Source: Adiantum capillus-veneris | Taxonomy: Eukaryota; Streptophyta; Polypodiopsida; Polypodiales; Pteridaceae | Reading direction: 5' to 3' | Assembly (NCBI GenBank): GCA_014529385.2 | Contig: CM043947.1 | Location: 133,505,891-133,569,890, forward strand | DNA: 64,000 nucleotides | In this document: piece after piece, positions 34,370 through 46,466 of the stretch | Numbering within the stretch: the stretch's first letter is position 1 | Layout: each line of letters begins with the position of its first letter | Program-made: the position numbers and the translations under genes | The notes under the pieces: generated by a model | Database searches by the model: none | What the model saw: only the letters and a program-made list of their open reading frames with translations | Told to the model about the DNA's origin: nothing

Positions 34370-35935
34370 ACTGGAGGTTCCACACCATCTCTCATCCATG
34401 GAGCAAGGATATCAGGGATATGTTTGAGATGGTGAGTAAGGAGGTGAAGGTTTACGCAAATTACCTCACATACAACCATGTCTTTAGAGGTAGAAGCCTT
34501 CGCAATGATCAGCCTGATTATTGTGACCTAATTGAATTCCTTAAGATCCTCCTAGATGATGGGGTAGAGACGGTTTGGTTTGATGGTCTGTGCATCAACC
34601 AAGTGGAGAGTGAAGAGAAACATCACGAGATAATCCACATGGGAGCCTTCTACTTCCATAGCTTGGGTTGCTATGTGATAACACATGGTTTGGGCAGAGG
34701 GTTTGGGGTGGTAGATGCAGAAATGCCAGCTGGTGTAGAAGCAATGGCGGTCGAGTTGCCCCGGCGGTTCTAAAGGGTTTGGACATTGCAGGAATTTCTA
34801 GTGCCTAAGAGGCTCACATTTGTGGTGGAGCTGGGCATGTTCGAGTTTTGTATGCTTGTCTCCTCCATTTCTACAAGACATACGGATTGTAAGTGCCTCT
34901 GCAGCCGAAGTGGGGACCTGGGATCGGCCAGCACTTCAAAGCAGATACATGAAGGCGGTGATACTGGCACGGAAGCGGATACTGGCTTTTGGAAAGTCTT
35001 GGAAAGCTCACTATACAAATGCACATCTGGGTGCTTCCAAAGGGTGAAGGCAAAGGTGGTTGCTAGTTGTGATGGCAATATGGAGCAGAGCCTGTATTTT
35101 GTGGATAGAGATGCCTATGCAGCAATCTATATGCTAGTATATGACAAAGACAAGGACAGGCAAAAGTGCATGGATTGGCTCCGGTTGTGGAGCCGGCTTT
35201 AAGAATGTTGATTGGTGGCTCTTCTGGAGTTGTGGAAGAGATTTTTGTGCGTGATTGCTCTAACGAAGAAGATAGGGTGCTGTCAGTGTTAGGACTGCTG
35301 AGACTGGATGGAAAAGTGCAAAACCTCCGTACGAGGAGAATGCTCGACAAGCAAATAGCACAAATGTGCGGCATTCTTGCAAAATTTGACTTGGAAACTC
35401 TCATCAGGTTAAGTGCTTCCTTCATAGGACTCTTCGACAGCCCCGGATTATCATGGGCTCCCCATTTTACATCCACATCGTGACAAAATCATCAGGATCT
35501 GCATGCCTTCAGGCCCTTGGTAGGTTCCAGATCAATGAATGTGTGTGCTTCAGGAGGACTCTTCTGAAGTGATATGTCATCAAGGTCAAACTACTATCCT
35601 TAGTGCCACATGAACAACAATGCCCAAAATCCGGCTCAAATGCATGCTCTGCTGTAGAGGAAGCACGTCTCGCCAACCAACCGGAATCATTGTTTGTTTT
35701 GGAGATTGTTCCTGGTCTTTCCATCCTCCTCTCCTCCTCTACAACAACTAACCAAGAACTCAGTTTCCGCACAATAGCTACTAGTTTGAACCTTTCAAGC
35801 AATTCTCAACCGATTTTGGGAGGTAGGATGCAATTAAGCCTAAACCTTGCACCTGTTGGTGGATTTAAGAATGTACTCTCTGATTCCATGGGCTCAGATG
35901 GTATGAATAATTCCCAAATAAAACTCAATGTATAG
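34370..35935 (+). pseudogene. HET-domain-like protein gene, degenerate
   Basis: In frame from about 34370: FHTISHPWSKDIRDMFE, then ETVWFDGLCINQVES (about 34570-34615), MGAFYFHSLGCYVITHGLG, and after a TAA at 34771 RVWTLQEFLVPKRL. The pair W-x-D-x-L-C-I-N-Q and W-T-L-Q-E is the core of the HET (heterokaryon incompatibility) domain. A frameshift near 35160-35200 moves the rest into another frame (CSNEEDRVLSVLGLLRLDGK, FDSPGLSWAPH). A further shift leads to a C-terminal part ending at 35935 (CVCFRRTLLK, stop, YVIKVKLLSLVP). In fungi HET proteins trigger death on non-self contact; the role of plant relatives is unknown to me. At least one stop and two shifts. No introns or element borders were found. 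Confidence 0.55.
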
Positions 35936-36049
35936 CTGCTTTTATTGCGGAGCGTTAGAAACAAGTACTGCTTTTATTGGGGAGCGTTAAGTGCAGATAC
36001 GATGTTTGTGTTAGTCTGACATATAGTTTGTTTTAAATATACAGATACG

Positions 36050-37043
36050 ATGAGTGACCATGGTCATAGAGTGAAGTTGACATTCATCAAGACTTTGCTA
36101 CGTACCACTGGACTATCAGGAGAGGCTTTGACGGAGGCTATGTCAGATTATATGGAGATGGATGACGTCGGTTTAGACAGTTCCATCGAGTTTCTTGGGC
36201 AATTCAGTTTGCTCGTATGTCTTGAAGAGGATACATCCTCCCAGTCACACACAGGAGTGCAGACTTCCTCTCATGCAGATCAAACCATAGCGCATCGGTA
36301 ATCTTCTCGATTGATAAAGTAGTAATGTCATTATTTTTTTAATATAGAAATCTTAATGTATGTATTCCCTTGATGTCTTTGTTTGCTTAGGACTCCTATT
36401 CCAGGCACATCACATCACGAGATTCAGCAGCTTACTCCTAATGTACCTCCTAGTACTCAGGTGACACCTGATTCACAGGCTAGTGGTCGTCAGTCTTGGA
36501 GGTATATCTATTATGGTGATTATGGATTAAATATCAAGTAGTTTTTAAGAACTCTCATCTCATCTATTGTTTGTTTATATTGCATGTAGGCATCATCGGC
36601 AGAGTAGCACGCCACCAGGCCGATCGACTCATGAGACACCACCTCAGTTGCTAGTTCCCCCGTCAGTGCCCCCACCTCCATCGATGCGCACGTGCACTGG
36701 CAGCTTGGGTGTCAGGTGTCACATGCGATATCTTGCGTGACGGGTCTATCCTCCAGCTCGGAGCTGGCATCACCCTCACACGTCGAATGGGAGACCTCTG
36801 CTCATCTTATCTAAAGCAGGTTCATATACCATGGGAGTAAGTATTAATTAACATAAAAAATATAAATTTTAGTTTGTTAGTTGAATTACTAATGGACTTT
36901 ATTTTGCATTGTAGTGATCAGCATGAGCATGACAAGAAATATGTTATTAACAAACTAGAGACGGATTATGGGACAGGACGGAGTCAGAAGTGGATGGTCA
37001 AGCAAATGTGCAAACAGACGGGTCATCGACGTGACGTAGCACG
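36050..37043 (+). pseudogene. Ptta/En-Spm-like gene, four 5' exons
   Basis: Exons at 36050-36297, 36391-36501, 36590-36836 and 36915-37043. All three internal introns have GT-AG ends and all junctions are phase 2, so the model reads through: MSDHGHRVKLTFIKTLLR; TPIPGTSHHEIQQLTPNV; a Pro-rich stretch; VTCDILRDGSILQLGAGITL; WDDQHEHDKKYVINKLETDY. A one-base shift near 36710 breaks the third exon. The last exon (KLETDYGTGRSQKWMVKQM, HRRDVAR) aligns with the Ptta domain of CacK (FISMLHDEFPMS...HKRSEV). A good donor GTAAGT follows at 37044, but no next exon is found nearby. It may continue at 63204. Confidence 0.5.
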
Positions 37044-38811
37044 GTAAGTAGAGTGAAAGAAAGAAATATTTTTAACGTCTATGCCAGGCCAAAACCGGCC
37101 TATGAGACAAATCAAATGTACATGGTGTGTATATCTTCCTTTTATTGGAAAGACAAATGAAACAAAATTGTTATGCGTCACCTCGCTGCCCTGTCGATTG
37201 TAGAAATTTGATCCTTGCCAACATCTCTTAATGTCCAGAAGCATGAGCACAACCTCTAACCAGGTGATCCACTCGTCATATTCCAACTCGCGTTCCATTG
37301 TCCTGGACCTTGTCCGAGCCACTCGCCAAATAAAATAGCTTGGGTGAAGCACGGGCTGGTGCTACCAAAGCCCGTGTACCCGCAAACTAAGTAGTATCTT
37401 ACATCAGCCATGTCTTTTTCCCATGCATCTTTGCATGCTTCCACACCTGGATCGCAAAGCACCATGAATGGCGCAGTACATTGCTCGGTCTTATTAGTCC
37501 AGTCTCTACCATTCGGAGTCTTCTCATGCGCACTCATACCACTGTGAGCGGGATGGAAACACATACAATGCCTCTATAATGACCTGACACACACGCTTGG
37601 GATGATACACACACACACACACTATGGGGCACCACTCGGCTTATACAACCCACTTGGACAAGACAGGGAACACACTGATAGAGTGAGATGAGAGAGACTA
37701 CCCATTTACCCACTCCACACAAAGAGACACACACACACCCAAAAAACTCAGCTCAAAAGCAGAGAATTTCTGATGTTTAGATACAACTGAGATTGGGCCA
37801 ACACCAATGGGACAAACAGTTCACACAATATGGGTAAAATATGCCAGATACAATCACAAATTGGAGCAGAAGCTTCACTCATAGGAGAAACTTACACAGC
37901 CAAAATAGCAGAAAAACTATGAGGAATTTGGTAAAATGGACAACGCCATCACGTCCCGAACAGCCGAAAACCCCAGTCTACAATGTCAAAGTGCTCAAAT
38001 CCGACCTCGGATGAGCAGTTTAGGGCCAAAAAATGCTCCAAAATGAGCAAAAACTGAGCTGCGGCTGTTCTTCCTCTTCTCTCCACATTTTTTCTGGTCT
38101 TCTCTCAGTTTTTTCAATTTCCACACTTAGCTTTTTTAATTGAGCACCTTTGGCCTTTTAGATGACCTCTAACGGACGGGCCAAAAAATGCTCCAAAATG
38201 AGCAAAAACTGAGTTGCGGCTGTTCTTCCTCTTCTCTCCACGTTTTTTCTAGTCTTCTCTCAGTTTTTTCAGTTTCCACACTTAGCTTTTTTAGTTGGGC
38301 ACCTTTGGCCTTTTAGATGACCTCAAACGGACCCCGAACAGGCCAAAAACTGGCGTCGCAGTGCATAGTTGTCACCCTGCTGCATCCTTCCAATAATGCA
38401 TCCTGCCACCACGTGAAGTGGCCCCAAAAGATGGTCCTCATGATGACCTTTCTGCATAATTATCACAAGAAAACACCCACGTTGTGTCCGTACTCATCCA
38501 CGTGCAAGTATTGATCCCATTTGACCTCCTGACGCCACTAGATGCCATCTGACGCACCTGCTTACCTCATGTCGTCGGCCCGCGGATAGCTTCCTCAAGA
38601 ATTTTTACGTGCTACCAACTCTTCATTATTATAGAAAAAACACACTAGTACTGGTAATAGTGAAAATTGATGCACTATGTACACCCTATCCTAATTGTAC
38701 ACATGTGGGTCCCACGTAACCACCTGGCTCTGGAAAATGGGCAATCCTTTATTTTATGCACATGCATGTATATATACATATGCGCAAACCCTTGCTCCAA
38801 AAAACTCCTAA
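37044..38811. other. gene-poor stretch with a tandem duplication
   Basis: On the - strand two overlapping open stretches (37256-37564 MCFHPAHSGMSAHEKTPNGR and 37023-37352) could be one frameshifted gene piece of unknown family. (AC)n runs lie at about 37585-37620 and 37726-37738. A 155-bp unit is repeated in tandem at 38023-38177 and 38178-38332 (GGGCCAAAAAATGCTCCAAA in both), about 90% alike by eye. 38400-38811 probably holds the 3' LTR of TatF. Confidence 0.5.
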
Positions 38812-38841
38812 CATAATTTTCCCATCCCCTAGCCTGCTAGA

Positions 38842-40190
38842 TCATTCATGATCAGCAGCAGCAAAAAGAGATATGAGACTCGCAGTGTCACAAGTCTCCT
38901 CATCCTTCATGAGCATTGCTTGCTCCACAGACAGCTCATCTTGCTCCACCATCATTAAACTGGCATGATATAATTTAAGACGCAATCCATTTACCCTTGA
39001 CTTATATACAATCCCATCCAGGTTAGCCAGCTGATATGTACCATTCGGAAAACACTCCACTACCTTGAAAGGGCCTTCCCACTTAATCTGAAACTTCTTT
39101 TGGAAGGTGTTGTCCAGCTTACTGTTGTAGTGCAAAACCAAGTCATGCTTCTTGATACCCTTACTTTTGACCTTTTCATTTATCTTTGCAAAAGCCTTAT
39201 CTTGCATCGGCCCATAATGCTCCGATGCACTCATCCTATCCAGTTGAACCTCTTGTAACTGTAAGAGCCTCTCTTTGAATGCATCACAGCTAGGCGGCCC
39301 AAGCAACTTTTCTAGCATCTTTATTGCATGCAACTCTACCTCCACAGGCAACAGTGCTTCCTTTCCATATACCAAATGAAACGGAGTAAACCCTGTACCT
39401 GTCTTCACCGACGTACGGTAAGCCCATAATGCACTAGGCAATTCCAAATGCCAATTCTTTCCTTGGTGCTCTCTCACTTTCGAAAGGATTTGTACCAACC
39501 CCCCATTGAATCTTTCATTTAAGCCATTACACTGCGGGTAATAAGGAGTGGTATGCTGGTGCCTAATCTTCATCTTTGCGCATAAAAAGTCTAGCAGTTT
39601 AACTCTAAATCTTGGCCCCTTATTAGAAAGTAGCTCTAGTGGTACCCCAAACTTTCAACCCCACATTTTTCCACATCCTTTGCAGTGATTTGTTTTACTG
39701 CTATAGCCTCTTCCCATCTAGAGAGATAGTCCACTGCAGTCAAAATATAGCTTTTGCCCCTGCTTGTGATAGGGAACGGGCCGGTTGCATCAATCCCCCA
39801 CTTTTCAAACACATCAAACGCCATAATGGTTTTTCGTAGCTTTGGCTTCAACACTCTCTTCCCAAATGCTTGACACCTATTGCAAGACCTACACCAATGG
39901 TGAACATCCTTGTGCAAACTAGGCCATACATACCCCCCTTGCAAGATCTTATGTACGGTGATCTTTTGAGTAAAATGGCCGCCACATGCGCCTTCATGAT
40001 TCTCTTCCAACACTCTATAAAGCTCCTCCCGCCAAGGTACACGTCTCAACATGAGATCAGCCCCTTTCATGTATAAGACATCACCAATCAGTTTGTATCT
40101 GTATGCTCTATGCACAAAACAATACTTCTTAGACTTTTGAATGTCCTTTGGAATGATTCCTGTTAGCAAAAACTCCTCTTCTTGAGCCAA
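38842..40190 (-). pseudogene. gypsy integrase (TatF)
   Basis: Two open parts, 39636-40190 and 38842-39573, interrupted by stops or a shift near 39575-39660. Zinc-binding His/Cys are clear (HEGACGGHF, CRSCNRCQ). The core has the first Asp in WGIDATGPFP and the Glu in CNGLNERFNGGLVQ. The second Asp falls in the broken piece. The C-terminal part shows LPSALWAYRTSVKTGTGFTP and FQIKWEGPFKVVECFPNG. It would insert the DNA copy into the genome. Confidence 0.85.
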
Positions 40191-41362
40191 ACTTTCCCGC
40201 CATGATAAAGAGGTAAATTGGTCCTCAACACAAATAGCTCCCCAATCATGCTTTGAGTTGATTCATGTACCTCTCCATTTAGAGAACGTTCAATGTGTCT
40301 GATGCTCCATGCTTCGAACTTTTTTAACAGGCCTTCAATTCTGAAACACATTTCCTTCAATGAAGTGTTCTGGCTCTTCCACACACCCAACACTTGCTTC
40401 ACAACTAACAAAGCATCACCTTTTATGCTCAACCTTCTAATCCCATGCTTCAAACAAATGTGTAATCCGGCTTCCAAAGTAGCATATTCAGCCTCATTTT
40501 TACTATGTGCATCCAATTTGAACCCTCTCTTGCATACTAGCTTCCCCTCTGGATCGTAAAGTGCTATACCCCCTGAAGCCGCATCATGGATCTTTCTGTA
40601 TGAGCCATCAAAGAACAACACATGTGCATTGATGATCTGTGGAACTTCTTCAACTACATTTCTCACCGCCTCTTCCTTAACAATAAGGGGATTCTCCTTG
40701 TAAGTCAGCAAATCAGCTAGGGTAGCCCTTGTACTGTCTTCCACTAAAAAAGAGAACTCAAACTCTTGCAGCTCAATTACCCATTTCTTGACCACATTTG
40801 ACATGTTAACGCCATTAATTAACTGTGGCAAAAAGGCATAACTCGTCAAGAAAACAAAAGGCCGCGGTAGCAAGTAATGAATAAATCGTCGACAAGCAAA
40901 TATTACACTGGCCATCACTAGCTCTACTTCCGAGAACTTTCTCTCTGCTACCAACTTCACTCGGCTTGCACAATACACTGGCCTCATATAATGGCTGACC
41001 TTCCCCTTTTGCAATAGCATGGCTCCAATGGCATCATCCCCTACTGATGGATTTACATAATAAAACACTTGCTCCCAATCAGGAGCCTGCATGGATGATA
41101 GCCCCCCTAACACTTCTTTCACCTCTTGAAACACTTCTTCACACTTGTCATCCCATTGCAATGGATCATGCTTTGCCACTTGTTGTAATGGATAAAGGAG
41201 CTGTGAAGATAAAGAAATAAACCACACCATGTACTTCAGTTTGTGTATAAAGGTTGCCAATTGCTTTTTAGTTGTAGGTGATGGAAGAAGAATAATAGAC
41301 TTAACCTTGTCTGGATCAGCGTCAATGCCATTTTCTGACACCATATGGCCCAATAACTTCAC
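40163..41362 (-). pseudogene. RNase H and archaeal-type RNase H (TatF)
   Basis: An open frame of 399 codons. The N-terminal part is the RT-RNase H connection (MKLLGHMVSENGIDADPDKV), followed by RNase H (VGDDAIGAMLLQKGKVSHY, FSEVELVMASVIFACRRF). The second RNase H has FFDGSYRKIHDAASGGIALY, KNEAEYATLEAGLHICLK and SIKGDALLVVKQVLGV, i.e. D, E, D acidic residues in the expected order. Two RNase H domains in series mark Tat elements. The frame is intact but separated from RT by a stop and shift near 41370. Confidence 0.88.
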
Positions 41363-41369
41363 CCTTGGC

Positions 41370-42359
41370 TATGCTAGATGACACTTCTTTGGATTCAGTT
41401 GTCCTCCACATTCATCATATCGAGCCAATACCATCTACAACTTCTCATGGTGTTCAACCCTGCTGTTGTAGACACGGAAGTCGTCCATAAAAGCTTTAAC
41501 ACAACTAGCAATGAATGGTTCCAATGCCCACTTTTCTCTCTCTTGATAGAAAGATTGTCCATTTGACAACCCAAATGGCAATACTGTGTAGCAATAACAG
41601 CCCCATGGCGTAATAAAAGTTTTCTTTGTGCGGTCTTTAAGAGCAATCTTCAATTGAAAATAGCCTAAAAAACCATCACACACACTGTACCTCTCATAAC
41701 CTCCCCATTGAATCCAAGATTTGATCGATGAATGGAAGAGGATATGGGTTCTTCTTAGTGGCTGCATTTAAGGGTTTAAAATCTACACAAATCCTCCACT
41801 TCCCATCCTTCTTTGGACTGACTACTACTGGACTCACCCATTCTGTGGTCTCCACAGGGACTATGAACCCTGCCTTCAATAACTTGTCCACCTCTTCCCG
41901 CAAGGCTTTCATTAGCTCTTGACCCATCCTTCTTAGCCTTTGTCGCACTCGCTTAGCACCTTCCTTCAGCTCTATATGCATCTCTTCTCCTTTGAACCCT
42001 CTGATCTCTTCATATGAAGTAATGAACAAATCAGAAAAACTAGCCAGCATGTGCAAATATATCTCCTTTTCCATAACTGAGAGGTCTCCACTAATCATTT
42101 GTGTCATCAACTCCTGATTCTTTGACAATTCAACCTTGGTTTTCATCAGCCCTTCAATCACTTCATAAGGCCCTTCACTTTCATCTTTAACCTCATTTGC
42201 AAATGCAACTAAACCAGACTCCTGGATTCCTTTGTCCATCAAAAGAAATGCAATATCAACATCCTCATCACTGCTGGTAGTACTATCATTGTCCTTGCCA
42301 GACACTGTGGAATACTCTTCATCACTAGACGCATCCTCATCTTCATAAAGCTCTTCCAA
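41370..42359 (-). pseudogene. gypsy reverse transcriptase (TatF)
   Basis: 42359-41694 opens with an acidic linker, then RRMGQELMKALREEVDKLLK, WVSPVVVSPKKDGKWRICVD and LPFIDQILDSMG. A shift near 41700 leads to 41767-41435: YSVCDGFLGYFQLKIAL, TPWGCYCYTVLPFGLSNGQ and the active site AFMDDFRVYNSRVEHH. The D and DD residues are intact, so only the frame breaks disable it. Confidence 0.85.
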
Positions 42360-43142
42360 TCATTTCCTTGTGTCCATATTATATAGCTTCTTGGCACCTG
42401 TCTTTCCATAGAGGCTAATCTTACCACGTCGCCAATCTTGAACAACTCCCATTGCACGTAACCATGGTATGCCCAGTATAATAGGATATGCTCCCAACCT
42501 CGCTGGCATCACATGAAAATCAACCACTGCCTTTGCATCATATGCTTCCACTTCTAAGATCTTTACAACACCCAAACATTTTACTTTCTGATGGCTTGCC
42601 AATCTGATCTGAAAGCCTGACACCTCAGTCACTGTAAGACCCATGTTTTTAACGCATGAGTGTGTTATGACACATATTTGGGCTCCACCATCCACATAAC
42701 CTTGTCTCAAACTTTTTCTTTTATGCCACACATCTACTATTGGATAAATGTCTGGTAGCTCATCCATTGCCAACACCTTCACTGAACCTCTCTCTGGCTC
42801 TCTCTCCATTGGGTTAACCATCCTCTTCCACTGTCGCTTTAGTTTAGGCACCATCTCTATAAGCTGCCCAAAAGTAACATTTACCTTCCTGCTTGTCAGA
42901 TCCTCCTTCAAGTCATAGCTTAATTGCCCATCCCCTAGTGGAAAATCTGAAACATGAAACTTTCGACGAGCCCTCCTTTTCCTCTTGGCCTTGACATCCT
43001 CGCCTTCATGGCTCTTTCCCTTCTTCTTACTAGGACTTGGGGCACTTCTTCCTTCCTTGTTCTTTGTGGTCCTCTTCCCAATAGGCATCACTAATGTATC
43101 CTCTAGCTTTGATGCCTTCTCCAAGGTCACTACACTTATCAC
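42360..43142 (-). pseudogene. gypsy aspartic protease region (TatF)
   Basis: 260 codons. A basic stretch (KAKRKRRARRKFHVSDF) is followed by the protease (QGYVDGGAQICVITHS), a flap-like region and the ILGIPWLRAMGVVQDW motif. The site is DGGA as in TatE. Ends with a stop at the junction to the RT part. Confidence 0.75.
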
Positions 43143-43229
43143 TTTTGTCTTTCCCTTTTCCTCCTGGGTTAATCCACTGAATCATTGGACGTAGTTAGCA
43201 CATGTCTTGGCAATGGATACATGTCTCCC

Positions 43230-44155
43230 CCCATCCTTGGTGTCTTATCACATTGCGGACTGATGTGACCCAATTCTTCGCAATTATAACATGTGGGTGT
43301 CTGCCTCCAGAATGTACCATTGCTTTGTCCAACACCATTCCTAGGCCTTTCTTCACCTCCTGGCTAATTTGCAACCCTCCTTCGACCTTGATTATTTCCC
43401 ACTTGACCTAGCATGTTTAGGCTGAGATTCTTCATTAAATCTACCACTTGCCTCATGTCTTGCCTTAGCCCATCATCTTGCACTGTTGTAGTGACCACCG
43501 CTAGCATAACCTGAGGAGTAACAGAAACCACTGGTTCATGATGAACCCCTGGCATGTGACCTTGTAAAGAGTCCATAGACTGAAATTCAGACCTCATGGG
43601 CAAAGACTCCACCCCTAACTGGCTCATTTTCCTCAGCTTCCACTCTTTGTTCCTTGCCACTTCCAATGCATCTTCATATGTTCTAGGCTTCTTTAGCTCC
43701 ACTCTCCGACGTATATTCTCCCAAAGACCAGCCAAGAACCTGTCCTTCTTCATCATGTCAGGCGGGGGTACTTGTGGTGCTAAGGCCTTGAACATCCACT
43801 CCCATGCCAATGAAAACTTACATATGTACGCATCTACTGGCTCACCTTCCTTCTGCACCAAACCTTATACTTCTTGCCACACTTTGTCAGGATCTTCTAT
43901 CTTCACAAACTCCACTTCCAATCCATGCCTTAAATTGTCCCAACTTAATCTCACAGGTAGATCAGCCACACGCAACTCCTCTTCAAATGCTTTGGACCAA
44001 ACTCGTGCATCACTCTTCAAACAAATCCAGAGAAGACGTAACATTTGCGCCGGGTCATGAATCTGGTTGCTAATAGAGGCAACCTCCATCTTTTCCAAAA
44101 AGTCTTCCACATCTTCATCACTTCTTCCATGAAATTCCGGATAAGAGAAAGCCAT
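43230..44155 (-). pseudogene. gypsy gag (TatF)
   Basis: Start MAFSYPEFHGRSDEDVEDFL at 44155, the retrotransposon gag core (WICLKSDARVWSKAFEEEL, EPVDAYICKFSLAWEWMF), one stop at 43865 in the same frame, then to 43364. A CCHC zinc knuckle follows (CYNCEELGHISPQC, about 43250-43292) after another stop. Few defects: two stops over 900 bases. Confidence 0.8.
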
Positions 44156-45217
44156 GGCTACCCAAGTTCAATGCTTTGAGAACCCCTTCAAACACACGTG
44201 CAAGAACCCAAAACTTTTGACTGACTCAATTCCCAGAAACTTCAATGGAGCTCAACTTTAGATAAGGACAAACACATGCACATCAAATGAGTTTTCATAG
44301 TATTCCTTCGTGCCACATGTCGTAGACCCTCTGCTCAGGGCCGAAAAAGAGGCCTTCAACCCATCCACATGACTAGACCGGCTGGTTTGCAATTCTCTTT
44401 CTTCCATCCTTGCATTCTCAGTTCCCCTTTCCACTTTGCTTTCCTCAAGCAACATGCCCCCATGCAATTGGTCAAGCTTCCCCAGAATTCCAAATTCTAT
44501 CGCCGAAAACCTGCAAGCAATTGCATTTCGGAGAAAACAAAACAGTTGTCCACTGGCCCACAAAAAACATCCAAAGAGTTACTTCCGAGTCGCGGACGCA
44601 CATCCCCAATAAAAGCCAGACGCTACTGGTTATCTCAGTGCATCCCAACACCCATTGTACACATATAATCCCATACCATAATTCCCCAGGCCAGTAGTAG
44701 AGTTGTTAGGTGCTGAAAAATGCTATGGCTAAAATCTACAAATCTTTATCTGCTGAATTTTGACTCTATGTCAATGACGACGATGCAACGACGACGCGCT
44801 AAAAATGCAAATGCTGAAATCTGTATTGTTTGGATTGAAACTGCAAACACTTGTGGATCTTACCATGCGGCTAGGAACTGCTGTGAGAAGGTGAGATCTA
44901 CGAGGTTCGGGGATTCTACTACGGAGTCTGACTGCTGAAAACTTAAAACGCTGGTCTAGATCTAGGTTTTGTCGCGATAGATCCACAAAATGCTGGATGG
45001 TTATGCTAATGCAAAAACGCTAGGACTGAATGTCTTCTTGCTGCTGAAATCTGCTAATGCTAGGGCTGATTTGCTATCTTGCCGTGGAATCTGCTAAGGC
45101 TAGGGCTGATCTGTCTTCTGCTGCTGCCGGGACTGATCTGCAATTCAATTATGCGAGTGTTGATCTGTCATGCAAAAACGCTAGGCTTTTAAGATGGGTT
45201 TCACTGGCGGTGCCAGC
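44156..45217 (-). repeat. leader of TatF with degenerate short repeats
   Basis: 44700-45190 is made of diverged copies of a 25-40 base phrase (on the + strand TGCTGAAATCTGCTAATGCTAGGGCTGATCTG). No gene is seen in 44156-45217; the open stretches are chance frames. On the - strand TGGCACCGCCAGTG (45203-45216) may be the PBS, but the tRNA is not identified. Confidence 0.4.
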
Positions 45218-45293
45218 GTCCTCGTATCTCATAGTAAATTGGGCAACGGGATTTTTTGATTACCTTGTACATAGCTACAAAAAGAAAAACAAG

Positions 45294-45340
45294 TCTGAAG
45301 GGAATCGAACCCCGACACTAGCCATATGAGGCTATCACCA
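45294..45340 (-). other. tRNA-like sequence with B-box
   Basis: On the - strand GGGGTTCGATTCCCT (T-arm, contains the Pol III B-box consensus GGTTCGATTCC, 45301-45311). It is preceded by a small stem-loop TAGCC-TCATAT-GGCTA (45319-45334) that has CAT in its loop. No acceptor stem or clear D-arm is present, so it is not a functional tRNA gene. It may be a tRNA-derived SINE head or a decayed tRNA copy. Confidence 0.3.
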
Positions 45341-45468
45341 TGAAACTCCCCACCACCCACCCTTATTAGTAATATTTCAAAAGAATAAAAATCATGACTT
45401 AACAAAATGAACTACTGTGAGATTAAATCTTACCCAATATAGGTTGATTTGTGAGTTGACACGCACGA

Positions 45469-46050
45469 CTAATAGTCCTCATCATCATCTCTGAGATTAA
45501 CCGTCAATAAAATCTCATCTTCATTATCTTTGTTTACTTCTTCAAACTCCTCAGCCGTTAAATCTGTGTTGACGTTCATTTCCTCCATGTGCTAGACATC
45601 CACTATTTCTTCCTCTGCGGTGTTTGTAGTGTCAAAGTACGGATGGTTGTTGGTCTCATCATCTACAATGTCATCATGATCGGCAAGGGAAATTCTACAT
45701 GTCTCTAACGTGGATGTGTCCAGATTCGAGGATGTTACCAATTTATCATGATTTGCTTCCATAGGGTCAACACTATCAAACAACTGACAACCTCTAGGTT
45801 GGACATGCACAACTTGCCACCATGGATGAGAATCTGGGTTCTTGTAAAAGAACGCTTGCTCAACATGAGTTGGCAGACTATAAGGCTCTCTTGTTGCACA
45901 CGTTATCTTTGAGAAGTCAACGGACCAAAATTTGGACGGTTCTCTTTTCATTGTGGTACTATTGCCTTTATACTCGGCACAAAACCAATCCACCTTTCAT
46001 AAATGCTGACTATGGTTCCCACATAACCAAGTTCACTATCGACAAGATTT
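45469..46050 (-). pseudogene. DUF4216-like C-terminal region of CacG transposase
   Basis: FWSVDFSKITCATREPYSLP, THVEQAFFYKNPDSHPWWQV and VHVQPRGCQLF match the DUF4216 end (dipeptide W-W before V-V, and the F-F-Y-x-x-D/N-P block). A stop at 45592 is followed in the same frame by an acidic tail (NLRDDDEDY) to the stop at 45469, as in TnpD proteins. The N-terminal half of the domain is eroded. 46060-46466 holds no clear gene. Confidence 0.65.
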
Positions 46051-46466
46051 GTGTCTCTTGAACTTGCACATGATAAAGAGACAACAACGGAAGAATCTCG
46101 AGTTAGACATAAGTCGTCAATAGATTATATCCAAAGATGTTGACCATAAGCCCACATATTGGTATACATTCGAGCCTAGATCAATATATAAATGATATAA
46201 GAAAAAAAGGAATATTGCTTGTTTAGTTTAAAGTTTTCAAAACCCAAAAGTTACCTTTCTTTCATCTACAATCATAAACTCTCTCTGTTCCCTTGAGATT
46301 GTCTCAATGATCTCTATCTTCCCATTGCATACGGGTGTATAACCAATCCATGAAAGAAGGTACATCTTCGATGTTATTTACGTTGGTTTGACATCTGGAT
46401 CTCCTATTTTTACGTCTGCCAACTCGTTGGTTTGCAAGTTCCTCCTCTTACTCCTCAATAAATTGT

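Larger units (their letters stand above)
38812..45217 (-). mobile_element. Ty3/gypsy Tat-type element (TatF)
   Basis: On the - strand: leader with short repeats, gag (44155), zinc knuckle, protease, RT, RNase H, second RNase H, integrase, then a PPT (GGCTAGGGGATGGGAAAATTA) and TGTTAGGAG at 38812, where the 3' LTR should begin and run to lower coordinates. The 5' limit is unsure. A PBS-like TGGCACCGCCAGTG occurs at about 45203-45216. It has the same family layout as TatE but is better preserved. Confidence 0.75.

Noticed and set aside
44720-45329. Two open + strand frames upstream of TatF gag
   Set aside because: Arise from the degenerate short repeats; no conserved residues.
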